Shown in pieces: positions 47,501-58,966 of a stretch of DNA of 64,000 bases. The stretch is from NCBI GenBank assembly GCA_022747635.1, contig JAKTNV010000001.1, positions 37,849,351 to 37,913,350 of the forward strand. Direction: 5' to 3'. The position numbers and the translations under genes are program-made. The DNA comes from Hetaerina americana (taxonomy: Eukaryota; Arthropoda; Insecta; Odonata; Calopterygidae). The stretch's first letter is position 1, and each line of letters begins with the position of its first letter. Under the pieces are notes generated by a model. It did no database searches, was not told where the DNA came from, and saw only the letters and a list, made by a program, of their open reading frames with translations.

Positions 47501-48239
47501 TTTATAGAATAACTATCTATTTAATATAAAATGAGGAGAAAAACATGCATTTGAACTATCATTCAAGCTGATGTGGGGAAATAAGTCTATCCCAAATGAG
47601 AAATGTCATTATAAATACATAAAATGCCATGATCAATGGGTTGGAGAAATTAGAGAAAATGAGTGCCAAATGAGCTTTAACTGAACTAAATGTGAAAGAA
47701 ACAGCAAGGGTATCTGAGAAGGGAACAATAGTCAGGACTAAAAAATTATGATATACAGATTAATGGAAAAAACAAAGAAAGCATGAAGGTGTAACCTCCA
47801 AGGCAAAATAAGCAGGGATTTCCAACCAAGCAGTATTGTTCTAGTTAGTCTACAAAAGTTAGACATTTAGAAATGAATAAATTATATTTCCTACTGGCCA
47901 TATAACTTAATAATGGAAACATCTGGTGATATGACAATTTGACATTTCACATTGCCTGCCCACCTTTTCATATTGAGTGAACTGGTAAAATAAGGATTAA
48001 GCCAGGGGTGTTTCTGGGAAAGGAGAGACAGCTCAGCTGATATTTGTCAGACTATGGTAACGTCGGAGAGACATAGAAAATAACATGCGCATCTTCCTCA
48101 AATTTCACTAAAAAATATGTACTTTTAATTACTCCAATTAAGGCATGGGTTGTGAAAATTTGAAAACAAAATAGAAACATCCTATATTTCGCTGTAAAAG
48201 GAGTTCATTAATGCAGCAGGGTAAACTTATCTATCCGAC

Positions 48240-48480
48240 TGAGAAGGAATATTACATTTCAAGATAATGATGGTAAATCCTTGTATAACGCAGGATACAG
48301 GTTAAACTTGAGATTTAATATGCCTAAAGCGTCACACCTAAATCTTACAAGCACAGTAAACTCTTCATCCATGAGGGATTCTTTTGCGCTAAAAATGACA
48401 AGTTGTTCCATCAGCCTTTTTTTCAATAATTGCTTGGGTTCTGGTACAAAGTTTAATACTCAAACGGTAATTGACTTTTG
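48240..48480 (-). other. Unrecognised small ORF
   Basis: The minus strand reads MEQLVIFSAKESLMDEEFTV then LVRFRCDALGILNLKFNLYP ALY and a stop, about 50 codons from ATG, with 15 further open codons upstream of the ATG. A GTAAGA within it could act as a donor. The composition is protein-like, but no family is recognised and no flanking exon could be joined. Confidence 0.25.
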
Positions 48481-49668
48481 ATTGGGCGTACTATGCAACA
48501 TAAACTATTCTGATTTTCCACAAGCAAAGCATTTTTCATTTAATGAAAATCATTGCAGCCCGAACCACACCCTAATAAAATGGTCTCCTAAAGTCTCTAC
48601 GAACAACTAGCAAAACAGGCGATAAATATCAAGACGACAAAAACAGACAACTCATACAAAAATGTCATGCTTCAAAATCTACACAACTCATTCATTTTAA
48701 CTCTTCTCGGCTACCTTTCTTTATTAGTCATGGCTATTTTTACAGGAAATTCAGAACGGCGGAACCTTCCTGGAGTCCCCTCAATCTCCATCCTGATCAA
48801 AACAGTTAAACGAACGTTATATTGCAAACAACTTGTACTTAATACATAATGCACAGTCCCGTAAACAAACACTGCTAATAAAACTAATGCTAAATTTACT
48901 CAAAATTACAGAGAAAAAACTTTGATGATTTGTTGAAAGATATGCTTTTTTACAATGAATAGCTTCTCCAAAATAGTGCAACTGCCAAACGTCAACTTAC
49001 ACCAGCACCGTTATGGGGATGAAATGCATTAACCAAATACTCGAGTGAAGCCGCCAGAAAACCCCACATACATTTATTATCAACAGTTAAGAGGTAACTT
49101 CATACAATCGAGATTACCTTACAACAGAATACCTAATGTTCATTCCTTGCATGTAGATGTCACATAGCTCACATACAAAGGGCAATCCACCGTAATTACT
49201 TGTTAATCAATATAACTAGCGAGAGATACAGGCCTTTAATGATTAAAAAATCAAAGGAAAAGATTTCCACTACGGTATATAACCGGCTCATTCATATTTT
49301 TTTACGAGAATATCTATATTAACCCCGATTTCCAACTCAAGTAAACCAATTTATGTTAAGCTAACATTCTAATAACCATAACCTTCGGTGTAAGTTTTCA
49401 TTTTTCGCCTTAGGTGTTCAGGGGTCACAGTTCGTTAGTAAGCTACTTTAATAACAATGTTTATACAGCTTGACGGGTAGTAAATTTCTTCTCGACAAGT
49501 GCCTCTGAAAACAATTAAGAACGGACAACTTACACATGCAGCTGGTGGACATTATGCCGCACCGTATCCTCTAAATAGATATATTTGGTTTATAAACAGA
49601 AGTTTCACCACAAAATACACAGCACTGTTTTTTGACAATTCCCTATCACTGCCATTTCAAAGAGGACG

Positions 49669-49725
49669 TGACGTCACAGAAATATATCCTCTGTTCGCCA
49701 TTATGTGCATCCATTCGTGACGTCA
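49669..49725. promoter_or_regulatory. Pair of perfect CRE palindromes
   Basis: TGACGTCA occurs at 49669-49676 and again at 49718-49725, 49 bp apart, in otherwise AT-rich intergenic DNA. This octamer is the CREB/ATF bZIP consensus. The first is embedded in GACGTGACGTCAC, which also contains an XBP1/ATF6-like GACGTGA. No gene start next to it was identified. A promoter for an unrecognised gene is possible. Confidence 0.5.
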
Positions 49726-51279
49726 ATTTAAAAATTACGCCCAAACAATTGCAGTTTGGATATAAATAAAGCCAAAATCGAAAATCTAAACATTTTACAC
49801 TGTGGTTAATTATCACCTCAGTTAAATTTTCACCTATTATAATTATGTTATCAATGCGCTATTCGGATTGTTTGGACTTCAAATTTTTCGTGCACTCCAA
49901 TCGCACACAACATTTTCTCATCTTCACTGTTAAATTTTTTTACCAACCTGTTTCAAATCATTCAAAATTGGTGGATCTTTTAATTGCACGGATGTAAAGG
50001 AAGAAGTTAGATTAAAGGGCTGAAAGATTCAAGCGTATTGAAAATATCTAATTGCACATGAAATAATTTGTCAACAAAAATGACAATTTCTTTTCATTCC
50101 AAAAATGTTATTAATTATATTTAACAATATATACCTAGGTATATATTTCATTATAATAATGACGGATTTATTAAAAACCGATCAGCTTATTTTTTACGAT
50201 GAAATCTAATATAGCATCAGATGAAGTAATTTCAAACAATGATTTAGGAGTTTATTCTGTCATTTGTATTGTTCATAAAAAATTAAGAAGTTCTGGTTTA
50301 AATATTTAACCGTATGGTGAGTTGTTAACTCAATTTCTGTAGAACATGGAGCTGGCAGGAAGTGAAATTAGAGGCCTTATTTATTTCGTTTATTAGAATT
50401 ACTTCAACAAACAAGGTTGTGGTTTTTATATGGCAGTTCATGAAAGGGTAGTTATTCCATTCCTCAACTGAATACTGATGGTATGTACAACTCTACTAGA
50501 GGGGTGTCTATAGAGAAATAGAAGAGGCAATGTCAGCAACATTGGAGACATGAAAGAATATTAATTGGATGCTCCAGTCATAGACAAGTTGAGAGTAAAG
50601 ATGTGCCACATTTGTTTAGGCATGGTGAGGGAATTGAATCAATAAAGAGGTAATTAAGGGAGTGCAATGGTTGGAAAGGAATGCAAAACTGAGAAGCTCA
50701 TAGTTGAAATCGGTAGAAGTTACTCCCAAAGCAAGGAGTATTTGAATTTTTTTAGACAGAAGAGTATGTATGTGCATGGGCTATGCAAAGAAGTGTTGCA
50801 TAAAGGAAAATTCATGAACTGCAGACAATTGAACAATAAACTACAAACAATTGACTATGAAATCCATCTCAACAATGAATATGCGGGTGTTTCCTAGTAG
50901 GATAAATTGAAGTGACATTTAGCCACATGATGCTCTTTTGTATCTGAAGTTTAAGCCACTCTACAATTTGCTCATGGAAAATCTGCAAGTACCTCTTGGA
51001 ATAACAATGCCATTTATGCTAATCAGCGATTGAATTAATTTATGTATCATATTTATAATGAAATTTATTTACAATAAATCAAATTTTAAAGGAGTGCATC
51101 AAAAAAATATTGTATCCATAACTTGAATGATTAAACAGATATATGCTAACACATTTTTAGCACATTTGATATACTCTTGAGTGCTTTTATCTTAGCTAAT
51201 AATATTGTTACTAACATGCTGATACATATCACAAAACCACAATTATCAACCCAAAGATTAGAGCTTACTTAGTACTTGG
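49726..51279. other. Intergenic, mostly unassigned
   Basis: Only a 22-bp perfect palindrome around CCTAGG at 50126-50147 stands out. The small plus-strand open frame near 50667 shows no recognisable domain. Confidence 0.45.
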
Positions 51280-51440
51280 CAGATCTGGTTTGGAAAAATC
51301 ACAGTTGGGGTGAAGCTCAGGGTCCATCTGATAACCAAACCTGGGCTCAGATCAGCAGTCCAGCAATCTACCCCCTATACTTTGAATGTTCACAACCAAG
51401 ATTCATTATCATTGCTCATCTTCTTCCACCTCAATGCTAC
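51280..51440 (-). mobile_element. SINE relic (family of 40462)
   Basis: The minus strand contains GGTAGATTGCTGGACTGCTG and CCCAGGTTTGGTTATC, matching the head of the 40462 SINE at a lower identity, followed by a match to CTCCACCCCAGCTATG. Confidence 0.6.
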
Positions 51441-52264
51441 AGAACATGGGAACTTGATATAGTACTAACTTAAAAAAAAGAGGGAGTGTCTTATGTGAGT
51501 GATCAGGTGAACCACTACCGCTGTAGATAGAATATCCATTTAATGGCCAAAACCTAACCTGTATTGTGAGGCCATCACCATTCTGCTCCCCAAATTATAT
51601 TTAAAATTAAGAAATCAATTCTTCAGATCTTTATCATTTACCCCACTTCTTTCAAAATAGAAGTATGAATCTATTATAAAGCAAGTTCTATTACAGTGTG
51701 GATGAGTTCCTTAATGATGAACTCAAAATATGAATCTCCTACTATCAGTATCGGTAAGATTGTTTATTACCTTATTGTATCTGTATATTTTCCTTTGTGT
51801 ACATAGAAATAGTTCAATACTTATGATTTCTATTTCTTTTGACCATTTTGAAAAATAAATAAATAAAAAAACCACTCCAAAGTGGCCCACTTCACAATTC
51901 ATAATGTTAATGATGGAAAACTTCCAATTTGCAAGTGTGAAAATCAAGTTTGTCGCAGTATATTGAATATTTTAGAGTTGAGAGAAGATTAGATGCCCAA
52001 TGAGACTGCAAACTGTGGCTAGATAAGAATCAAACCATATACTTAAGAGCTAATTGTTTTAACATCGCTATATAAATAGTGAGACCAAAGAATAAATTAC
52101 ACAGTAATAACGAAGTTTGTATTCCCACACTACATACTTATGAAAGAGGGGGGATATTAAAGTACAATAATTAGGTGGATTATTTACTGAGGGGACAAAA
52201 TTTGGCTGAAAGGGTATATCCTAAAATTTTAATTATTACTTATAATAATTGAGTAAATATTTAT
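51441..52264. other. Intergenic; possible RTE 3' UTR trace
   Basis: GGCCAAAACCTAACCTG at about 51549 resembles the RTE terminal motif in plus orientation. The rest is unassigned. Confidence 0.35.
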
Positions 52265-53260
52265 TTTTTATTAGTTTTTCTTAAGAATTCTCTACATAGT
52301 CACTGCACAGAGTTATAGAACTCTACCAGCATTTCTTGAACCTTTGAAGGCTGCCATTGCAGATCTCAGTATATTGCTTTGAAAACCATTGTTACACCTC
52401 TTGGTAAATGTCATTTGCATTGTCAAATTTTTGACCTCACAATGGTGTTTTGAGTTCTGGGAATAAGAGCAAGTTGTTTGGAGCAAGATCAGGAGAATAG
52501 GGTGGATGTGGCAAAATTTCGAAGCCACATCGCTTTGACTCCACGATCGCACCTCGAGAAAATTGAGTGGGTGCATTATTGCATTGAAGATGGATGCCTA
52601 TGGTGATCATCACACCGATTCTTTTTCTAAGCATCACATAATTTGTTCAGCAGTGTGCAGTAACAGCACCAGTGATGGTCTCACCCTTCTCCAGGTATTC
52701 TGTTAAGATGACTCCAATACAGTTCCAAAAAACTGACAGCATGATCTTCCCTGCAGACTTCTGCACTTCAGCCTTCTTGTGGGGAGGTGAATCGCTGTTC
52801 CACTCCTTGCTCACCTCTTTGATCTCCCAATCATATTGAGAGATCCAGGATTCATCCATAGCTACTAGGCGACCAAAAATCATCTGTCTTGCTCCAAAAG
52901 ATTCAACATCTCCCTTGAAAGATGACACTGTGTGCCTCTGAAAGGAAGTCAGTGGTTGTGGAACCCAGCATGCTGACATCTTTGACATGGGAATAATTTT
53001 CCACATACTGCCGTAGCTAAGATCAGTCGCATTCATGATCATCTGAATCGTTGCTCTCAGTCTATTAGGATAAAATCCTCCAAGTTCTTCACCAAGGCAG
53101 CATTGTCCAGGAGTGATAGTCTCCCACTTTTTGGATCATCCATAAATAGCTATCATTTCATTGTGGATTTGCCAGGCACTATTACCTTTGAAATTAAGAG
53201 TGTTAATCACACTGTGAGCCTCTTTTCTCCATACTGCAAGGCACTTCAATCTACATCTTC
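52265..53260 (-). pseudogene. Mariner relic, minus strand
   Basis: The minus strand gives FKGNSAWQIHNEMIAIYG at the N-terminus, CWVPQPLT, AMDESWISQYDWE (first Asp), LSVFWNCIGVILTEYLEKGE, and LPHPPYSPDLAP (third Asp). The second catalytic site reads QCNNAPTQ, so its Asp is lost. The frames are broken in several places. No inverted repeats were fixed. Confidence 0.8.
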
Positions 53261-53499
53261 ATTAAAACAAATCAATATTAACAGCTATAATTTACAACAG
53301 TTATAGCAGATGAAATTTTATCATTTTCAATAGCAAGAAATATCTCAGCAAGATGGTAATGCATGTTGACTCTCAGTGGAGAATAAATACTATTTGTTGT
53401 CAGAAATATCCCAGCAATATGGGAGCTGGCTAGATGCATGATGATGTTTGCTCCCAGTGGAGAATAAACACAATCAATTCGTTGATTTGCAGGCTGGTT

Positions 53500-53870
53500 T
53501 GATTTCCTGTCACAATCCCGACAAATTTCTGCATTGATGAATAACTGTGGACAAAAACCATGGGTAAGTACACTACTACAATCCAAGACAAAGGAACGAT
53601 GAAAACATGGAGTTTCTTAAGGCGATTGGGCTCCAAAGACGGTGGAGATGGTGAAATTGCTCAACAAAGTGAGGGCCATGTTTTTATGGGATGCATGCAG
53701 AATCATCAGCATTGATAACTTACAAAATGGACAAATGAAAAATGGTTGAGTGAAGAAATCAAGAAAAATATTTCATTTTACGAAGGACAATATTCTCTTC
53801 CATCAACACACGGCATGAGTGCAGGTACATCTTGGAGGCTTTCATTGCTTTTGCCATCAAATGTACACAA
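53500..53870 (+). pseudogene. Mariner relic, plus strand, partial
   Basis: Broken plus frames give VHYYNPRQRN after a decayed DET motif, then FLWDACRIISIDNLQNGQ and KDNILFHQHTA, the region between the first and second catalytic sites. It faces the relic at 52265 and abuts another at 53870. Confidence 0.6.
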
Positions 53871-54620
53871 TATGATTTGGGAGGATAGGCACATAAAGGT
53901 GCATGAAACCACTAACACTGTAAGGATATCAAATGTCGCATGTCGATTACATTTTTCACGAGGAATCACACAAAAAAACCTTTGTCCAAGATGGGTGCTG
54001 TACATGGTCACCGCTGATTCAAAAACATTCTGATGACACTTTCCAAACAGTGGCTGGTGCACTTCACAAAACATAGTCGATCGTCTGCATTGATATGTGA
54101 CAATGGATGAAACATGAATTCACCATTACCCACCAGAAACAAAACAATCCATTCAGTGGATAGAGGCCAGTTTTTCAGCTCCTAAGAAAGCGAAGATGGT
54201 GCCATCAGTGCGAAAGGCCATGGTATCTATTTTTTGAGAGGGAAAAGGATTGATCTATTGATAGACTATCTTGAAAAAGGCAAAACATTAACTGAGGAGT
54301 ACTATTCTAACCTCCTAATGAAACTAGATGAGAAAATTCGTGAAATCAGACCTGCCTTGAAGAGGGCAAAAAGTTTTCCACCAGAGCAATTCATCTAACT
54401 ACTAGTGTCTTGGCAATGGGAAAATTAAGGGGTATGAATTGCTGGAATATTGACTCTAATTCCCCAAATTTGGCTTTATCGAACTTCCACCTCTTTTGAA
54501 AATTCAAAAGTTTCCTTGCTTTCCATCAAATCAAGAAGTAATAATGGCTAAGGACTAGTGCTTGACAGCACTTCCGGGAAAATACTACCGTTACGGGATA
54601 ATGGCCCTGGAACACAGCTG
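53870..54620 (+). pseudogene. Mariner relic, plus strand
   Basis: The plus strand gives RHIKVHETTNTVRISNVACR and KNLCPRWV (HTH and linker), then TMDET-IHHYPPETKQSIQW, LIDYLEKGKTLTEEYYSNLL and KLDEKIREIRPALKRAK, with stops and frameshifts. It restarts at the HTH region after the previous relic has already reached the second catalytic site, so it is a separate copy. Confidence 0.75.
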
Positions 54621-55021
54621 GATGAGATTATTAATACTAGAACCATTAGGTTGAAAATTAAACTTTTTAAAAACATAAAATGTTATTTTCACCAATAGGC
54701 TGAGAACTTTTCACATCACCCTTGTCTCTCAGTGCACCATCTTGGTATTTCAACCCCGTTATATGGCCACTAATCATTAGTACCCCACACTAAATCATTA
54801 CATCAGACAAGCATAGCAAAACATATGAGCGACTGAACATAAAAAAGGATTTATTTTTCCTTTGCAGATTTCACAATCACAAAAAATGAGAGGAGCAGTC
54901 ACATTTGAAAACACTTTTTTTGTGTACTTCTTTCTTTCCTTTTGAAAATCTGGTGTCTTAATACTCTTCCCATATTCTCTTGTGGTGATCTGCAGGGCAT
55001 AATGGACTACTTTACTGAAGA
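54621..55021. other. Intergenic, nothing recognised
   Basis: No element was recognised here. Confidence 0.45.
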
Positions 55022-55118
<97 letters not shown>

Positions 55119-55163
55119 CATATATAAATATATATATATATATATGTATAAATATATATATAT
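55022..55163. repeat. (TA)n microsatellite
   Basis: About 140 bp of almost pure TA with few interruptions. The apparent Tyr-Ile ORFs over it are artefacts. Confidence 0.97.
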
Positions 55164-56469
55164 AACTTCAGTATAAAAATGTTCACAAAGTTTGATCACC
55201 ACACATGGTGATGACAACCACCAAAAATCGATGAGCCTTAGGCCTTAGACTAGGTTTTGAGAACAGAATGAAACCGCTAACAGCTAAGAGTTGAACCAGC
55301 CATCATTGGGCCATCAAATTGGTTTCCAAATGTTTGTGAAATCCTATGGCTTGCCAAATTATTTTATTGGGGACCTTATTCTTTTTTCATTGAATACGTT
55401 ACCCCTTTCACAAGTGACCTAGTGCTATTAAGTATTAATGTGAAAACATTTCTCACATCTATAAATCTACAGTAAGTAATACAAAGAGAACTTTTTTAAT
55501 TGGTACAAATACAAATTCCTTTCATAATGTCACCCTAATAAAAAAGCTGAAGAGAGAGGCAGTTTGATTAGTTTGAAATCAAAAGATTAATAATCATCTC
55601 ATGCCACTGGAATTATTAAAAATAAGCACTCGCCAATGAAAAAATTCATGATTAAATGGAATGAAATGATATTTTTATTACTTTAAGCAGGCGGTGTTCA
55701 TGTACACCATTACAGAGTTTCACCTTGCAAGAAGTACTTCCAGGTACAAAAAATTTCAAGCTATATGCACCGAAAATAGCTTTCAGGGCCCATCAAATGT
55801 TTTCACCTGCAATTAAATAGCAATTCAATGAATGAATTGCTAATTTCAAAACATATGACACCACCTTTGAAATCTGACTACCTACTCCATAGTGATTGAA
55901 AAGACAAGCGGAACATCCTTCAGAATAACTATGCTTTTTTTCCTCAGTTCTTCAATGAAAAACATTATGAAGCTATCAGCGGCCGAATGAATACAGAAGT
56001 ATTAGAGAATTCATGCATTCAAAGCAAAGACCCCATTTACAAAAACAGTGACGCAATAAATAACTATTCTTGCATAATACCAATTAACAATAGCTACAAA
56101 GCTAGACAATGATTAGGAACAAATGTATCAACTTTCAGTCAAAAATGACACCTGTTACTTTTGAGTATCAAATGTTTTAATTGTCTTTTCAAATCAAAAC
56201 CTACAAAAATTCATTGTGTTGTTTGTTACAAAACTTTATCCCCCACCATGGCTATGTTGAAATCAAGACATTCAGGTCGAACTTTAACGCCCTGTCACAA
56301 CCAGGGAGTAAGCTAATTTTGGAGCCAAATATGGTGTTCATAACTGCATTCCTTGCACAATGGAATGATAAGGTCCAACAGGTTAACAAGTTCTTTAGTC
56401 CATCCTACTGAAGGAGTGTTCACACAAGATCACATTATCACCTTGACTTTAACCTTCACTGGATGAATA
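55164..56469. other. Intergenic downstream of the PDI gene
   Basis: No gene or named repeat was found. If the poly-A signal at 56470 is not used, part of this may be PDI 3' UTR. Confidence 0.45.
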
Positions 56470-56475
56470 TTTATT
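56470..56475 (-). terminator. Candidate polyadenylation signal of the PDI gene
   Basis: AATAAA on the minus strand lies about 27 bases after the PDI stop codon. The closeness makes it a possible but not certain site. Confidence 0.4.
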
Positions 56476-56501
56476 CACTTCCTCAATATAAGGAAATCAC
56501 T

Positions 56502-56606
56502 TCACAGCTCTTCTTTCTTGGCTTTACCTTTTCTGTCATAACCTTTAAGTTCTGATGTTGTGTGCTGAGCTATATACTTGATGAAGTCATCTAAGTCCCG
56601 TCCTCC
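56502..56606 (-). CDS. ERp60: PDIA3-type PDI terminal exon with KEEL
   Basis: This exon runs from a CAATAG acceptor to the TGA at 56502-56504. It encodes GGRDLDDFIKYIAQHTTSEL, then KGYDRKGKAKKEEL. KEEL is a KDEL-type ER retrieval signal. The tail is short and lysine-rich, as in insect ERp60. Confidence 0.95.
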   Translation of the reverse strand, partial: GGRDLDDFIKYIAQHTTSELKGYDRKGKAKKEEL

Positions 56607-57000
56607 CTATTGAGGTGAAATGATATACAAATTAATTTCAAATGCAGACAGCCATTAAGGAAATAACGATAAATTAAATTACAATGCACACTTATCTATT
56701 GGCCAACCTTCGAATTTTCACTTACAAATTGTTTTTATTTTACATATCTCATGTATATATTGACCTTAGTTTTTTCATCATTATTAAATGCTGATTAATT
56801 AATTCCAGCAAAATAATTTAAAATTTTAATGAATTAAATTATTTAAATTTATTTAACTACTGTTGAATGTATATTCACAAGTAAAAGGAACTAAAAGACA
56901 CAATTTAAGATTTTTAGTGTCAGTTATCAAGTTTTAAATAATTGATACATATTACTTGTAATTACAAAGAATTTAAACTTAAATCTTTCAAAGGTTTAAA

Positions 57001-57136
57001 TTGAAACTAAACAACTTGGCTTTTCCACATTGAAAAATTTTTTATTTACTACCTAGGTTTCGTTATGGTATAACATCAGAAACCTAGGTAGTAAATAAAT
57101 GTTTCTATTTGGAAAAGCCAAGTTGTTTAGTTTCAA
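57001..57136. repeat. Nested inverted repeat, possible Penelope-type terminus
   Basis: An outer 26-bp arm (57001-57026 with 57111-57136, core ACTAAACAACTTGGCTTTTC) encloses an inner 18-bp arm (57044-57061 with 57079-57096, ATTTACTACCTAGGTTTC). It lies in the last PDI intron. Such hairpins occur at Penelope-like element ends, but no coding sequence supports that here. Confidence 0.8.
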
Positions 57137-57717
57137 TTTCAATACGAAGATTTTCCACTAAGTGATACCAGAAACTTTTTTTTTAATCTTTTGAAGGTAT
57201 TAACCATTATCACCAATAAAGAAATTTTGAGTACGGGACGACTTTCACCATTAGTAGGTACATCCCAAATGGTACTGCTAAAATTGTTTGCTTTTACTAC
57301 TGTACTGAAACAAGCAGGGAGCTGTGGCAGTAGTTTTTATGGTAAGGAATAACTGTGACCAAATAATTACATGGCAGTGCATTTCACAATTTAGAACTCA
57401 AATTCTTGTTTTACCAACTATTAATACATATCCTGTGCACAGGAGGACCTTTGATTTTTTCATTAAAAATTTTAACTGATTGGCGAACCCATAAGAAATT
57501 ACAAGGTAAAACTTAGATCCCGTCTTCACCAATTAGCCTCAAAGTGGGGGCAAAAAAAACAAGGATATGGTAACATTTCCCTTGAAAACATATCAATATG
57601 AAGCCAAATACTTAATTCAGTCAAAACTAAAGAAACGGAGATAGATTTATGTCTTTGGTGTGGCAATAAAACTTAAGAATTCCAGAATTCCATTATATTT
57701 TACTAATTTCAGCTTAC

Positions 57718-57852
57718 GTCATATTTCAAAGGATGTGCTTTGTCATCCTTTGGTGCCCAATAAAGCGTGGGGAAGCCCCTCACTTCATAAGGAGCTGGTA
57801 CATCATTATTAGAGGCATCCATTTTTACAATTGCGACATCTTCACCGGCCAT
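57718..57852 (-). CDS. ERp60: PDIA3-type PDI exon, a' domain core
   Basis: This 135-nt exon (phase 0 to 0) has a TTTCCAG acceptor and a GTAAGC donor. It encodes MAGEDVAIVKMDASNNDVPA, then PYEVRGFPTLYWAPKDDKAH and PLKYD. The GFPT motif holds the cis-proline that faces the CGHC active site. The leading Met is internal, not a start. Confidence 0.95.
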
Positions 57853-58328
57853 CTGGAAATCATTGATAAATAATGTGTTCTGTTAATCATACTTCAGCAT
57901 AAGAAACAATGCAATTTTTGGTAGAAGTTATTGAAATTAAAATAAAAAAATGAGAGCTTTTTGAAAACAACTTTTAATTCAGTACCAGTAAGAAAACATT
58001 ATAGTCATATATGACCAAATCATATGAAGTTTGATTTTTCATATGAACATTATTTTCCATTATGTGAGCACATTTCTTATTACAATTTTTTGCCTTGATA
58101 GTCCAAATAAAATGAATAACCAATTAGACTCACATTAAAGATTATCTCATAAAATAAAACATGAAAATAGTGAAAAGGTTAAAATAATTGCAAAACTATT
58201 GCAAAAATCCATTCCATTGTTGTTTTTGCATACAGCAGTTTACATTTGCATTATAAATATCCTACAATTTTATTGGCATCTAAATAATATCTATATGGGA
58301 ATATCTATTGGCATCTATATCTATCTAT

Positions 58329-58361
58329 CCATCCCATTTAGATAAAATCTAAATGGGATGG
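58329..58361. repeat. 15-bp hairpin with 3-base loop
   Basis: CCATCCCATTTAGAT pairs perfectly with ATCTAAATGGGATGG in a PDI intron. Confidence 0.9.
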
Positions 58362-58548
58362 TTTGCAACAACTGGCTAAGTGACCAAGAAAAAAATAAAA
58401 ATGCAATTCCGACCAACTTAAAAGGGAATAAATCTCTGTAAATAACTTCGCTATAATCTTTCTTATAAACAGCAGTACCTTTACTCTATGCACACATTCT
58501 TATTACATACCTATAAACAGACTCTCATGCACTCAGAAATGCTTGCAA

Positions 58549-58890
58549 TCACTTATCTGACTGGCTTACTAAGACTTGATCATCCACTAACCTATGTGAT
58601 TTTATAAATTGTTCATTACTTTCATTCCTATCTTTAGTTTTTCCTTTGCCCCTAACATTTTCCTCGATATAAATACAGAAAAGCACAGGTGATAATGGAC
58701 ACCCCTTATTCGTCTTCCCAACACTGCCTATCCAGACTTTCCATCCGCCATTCACCCCTGAGCAGTGTGAGACATGTACAGATTGTGGATAAGTCTCCAA
58801 TCCCTCCATATACTCCTGTTTTCTGTGATACATTTATTAATTCTACCTAATTCACTCCACTGAATGCCTTCTTAACATCTAAGAAACAAA
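58549..58890 (-). mobile_element. RTE-type reverse transcriptase fragment
   Basis: The minus strand contains GCPLSPVLFCIYIEE, the RT motif before the active site, and LVDDQVLV, a degraded YADD box, about 40 residues later. It is truncated on both sides and lies in the PDI intron just left of the young mariner. Confidence 0.78.
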
Positions 58891-58966
58891 CAATTAAGTA
58901 TAGGTTGTATTCTATGCCCTCCACCTCATTACTGGAATGGAATCAAACATTCCCCCCCCCTATATA

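Noticed and set aside
54942..55217. Open frames over the TA repeat
   Set aside because: They encode only alternating Tyr and Ile from a microsatellite.
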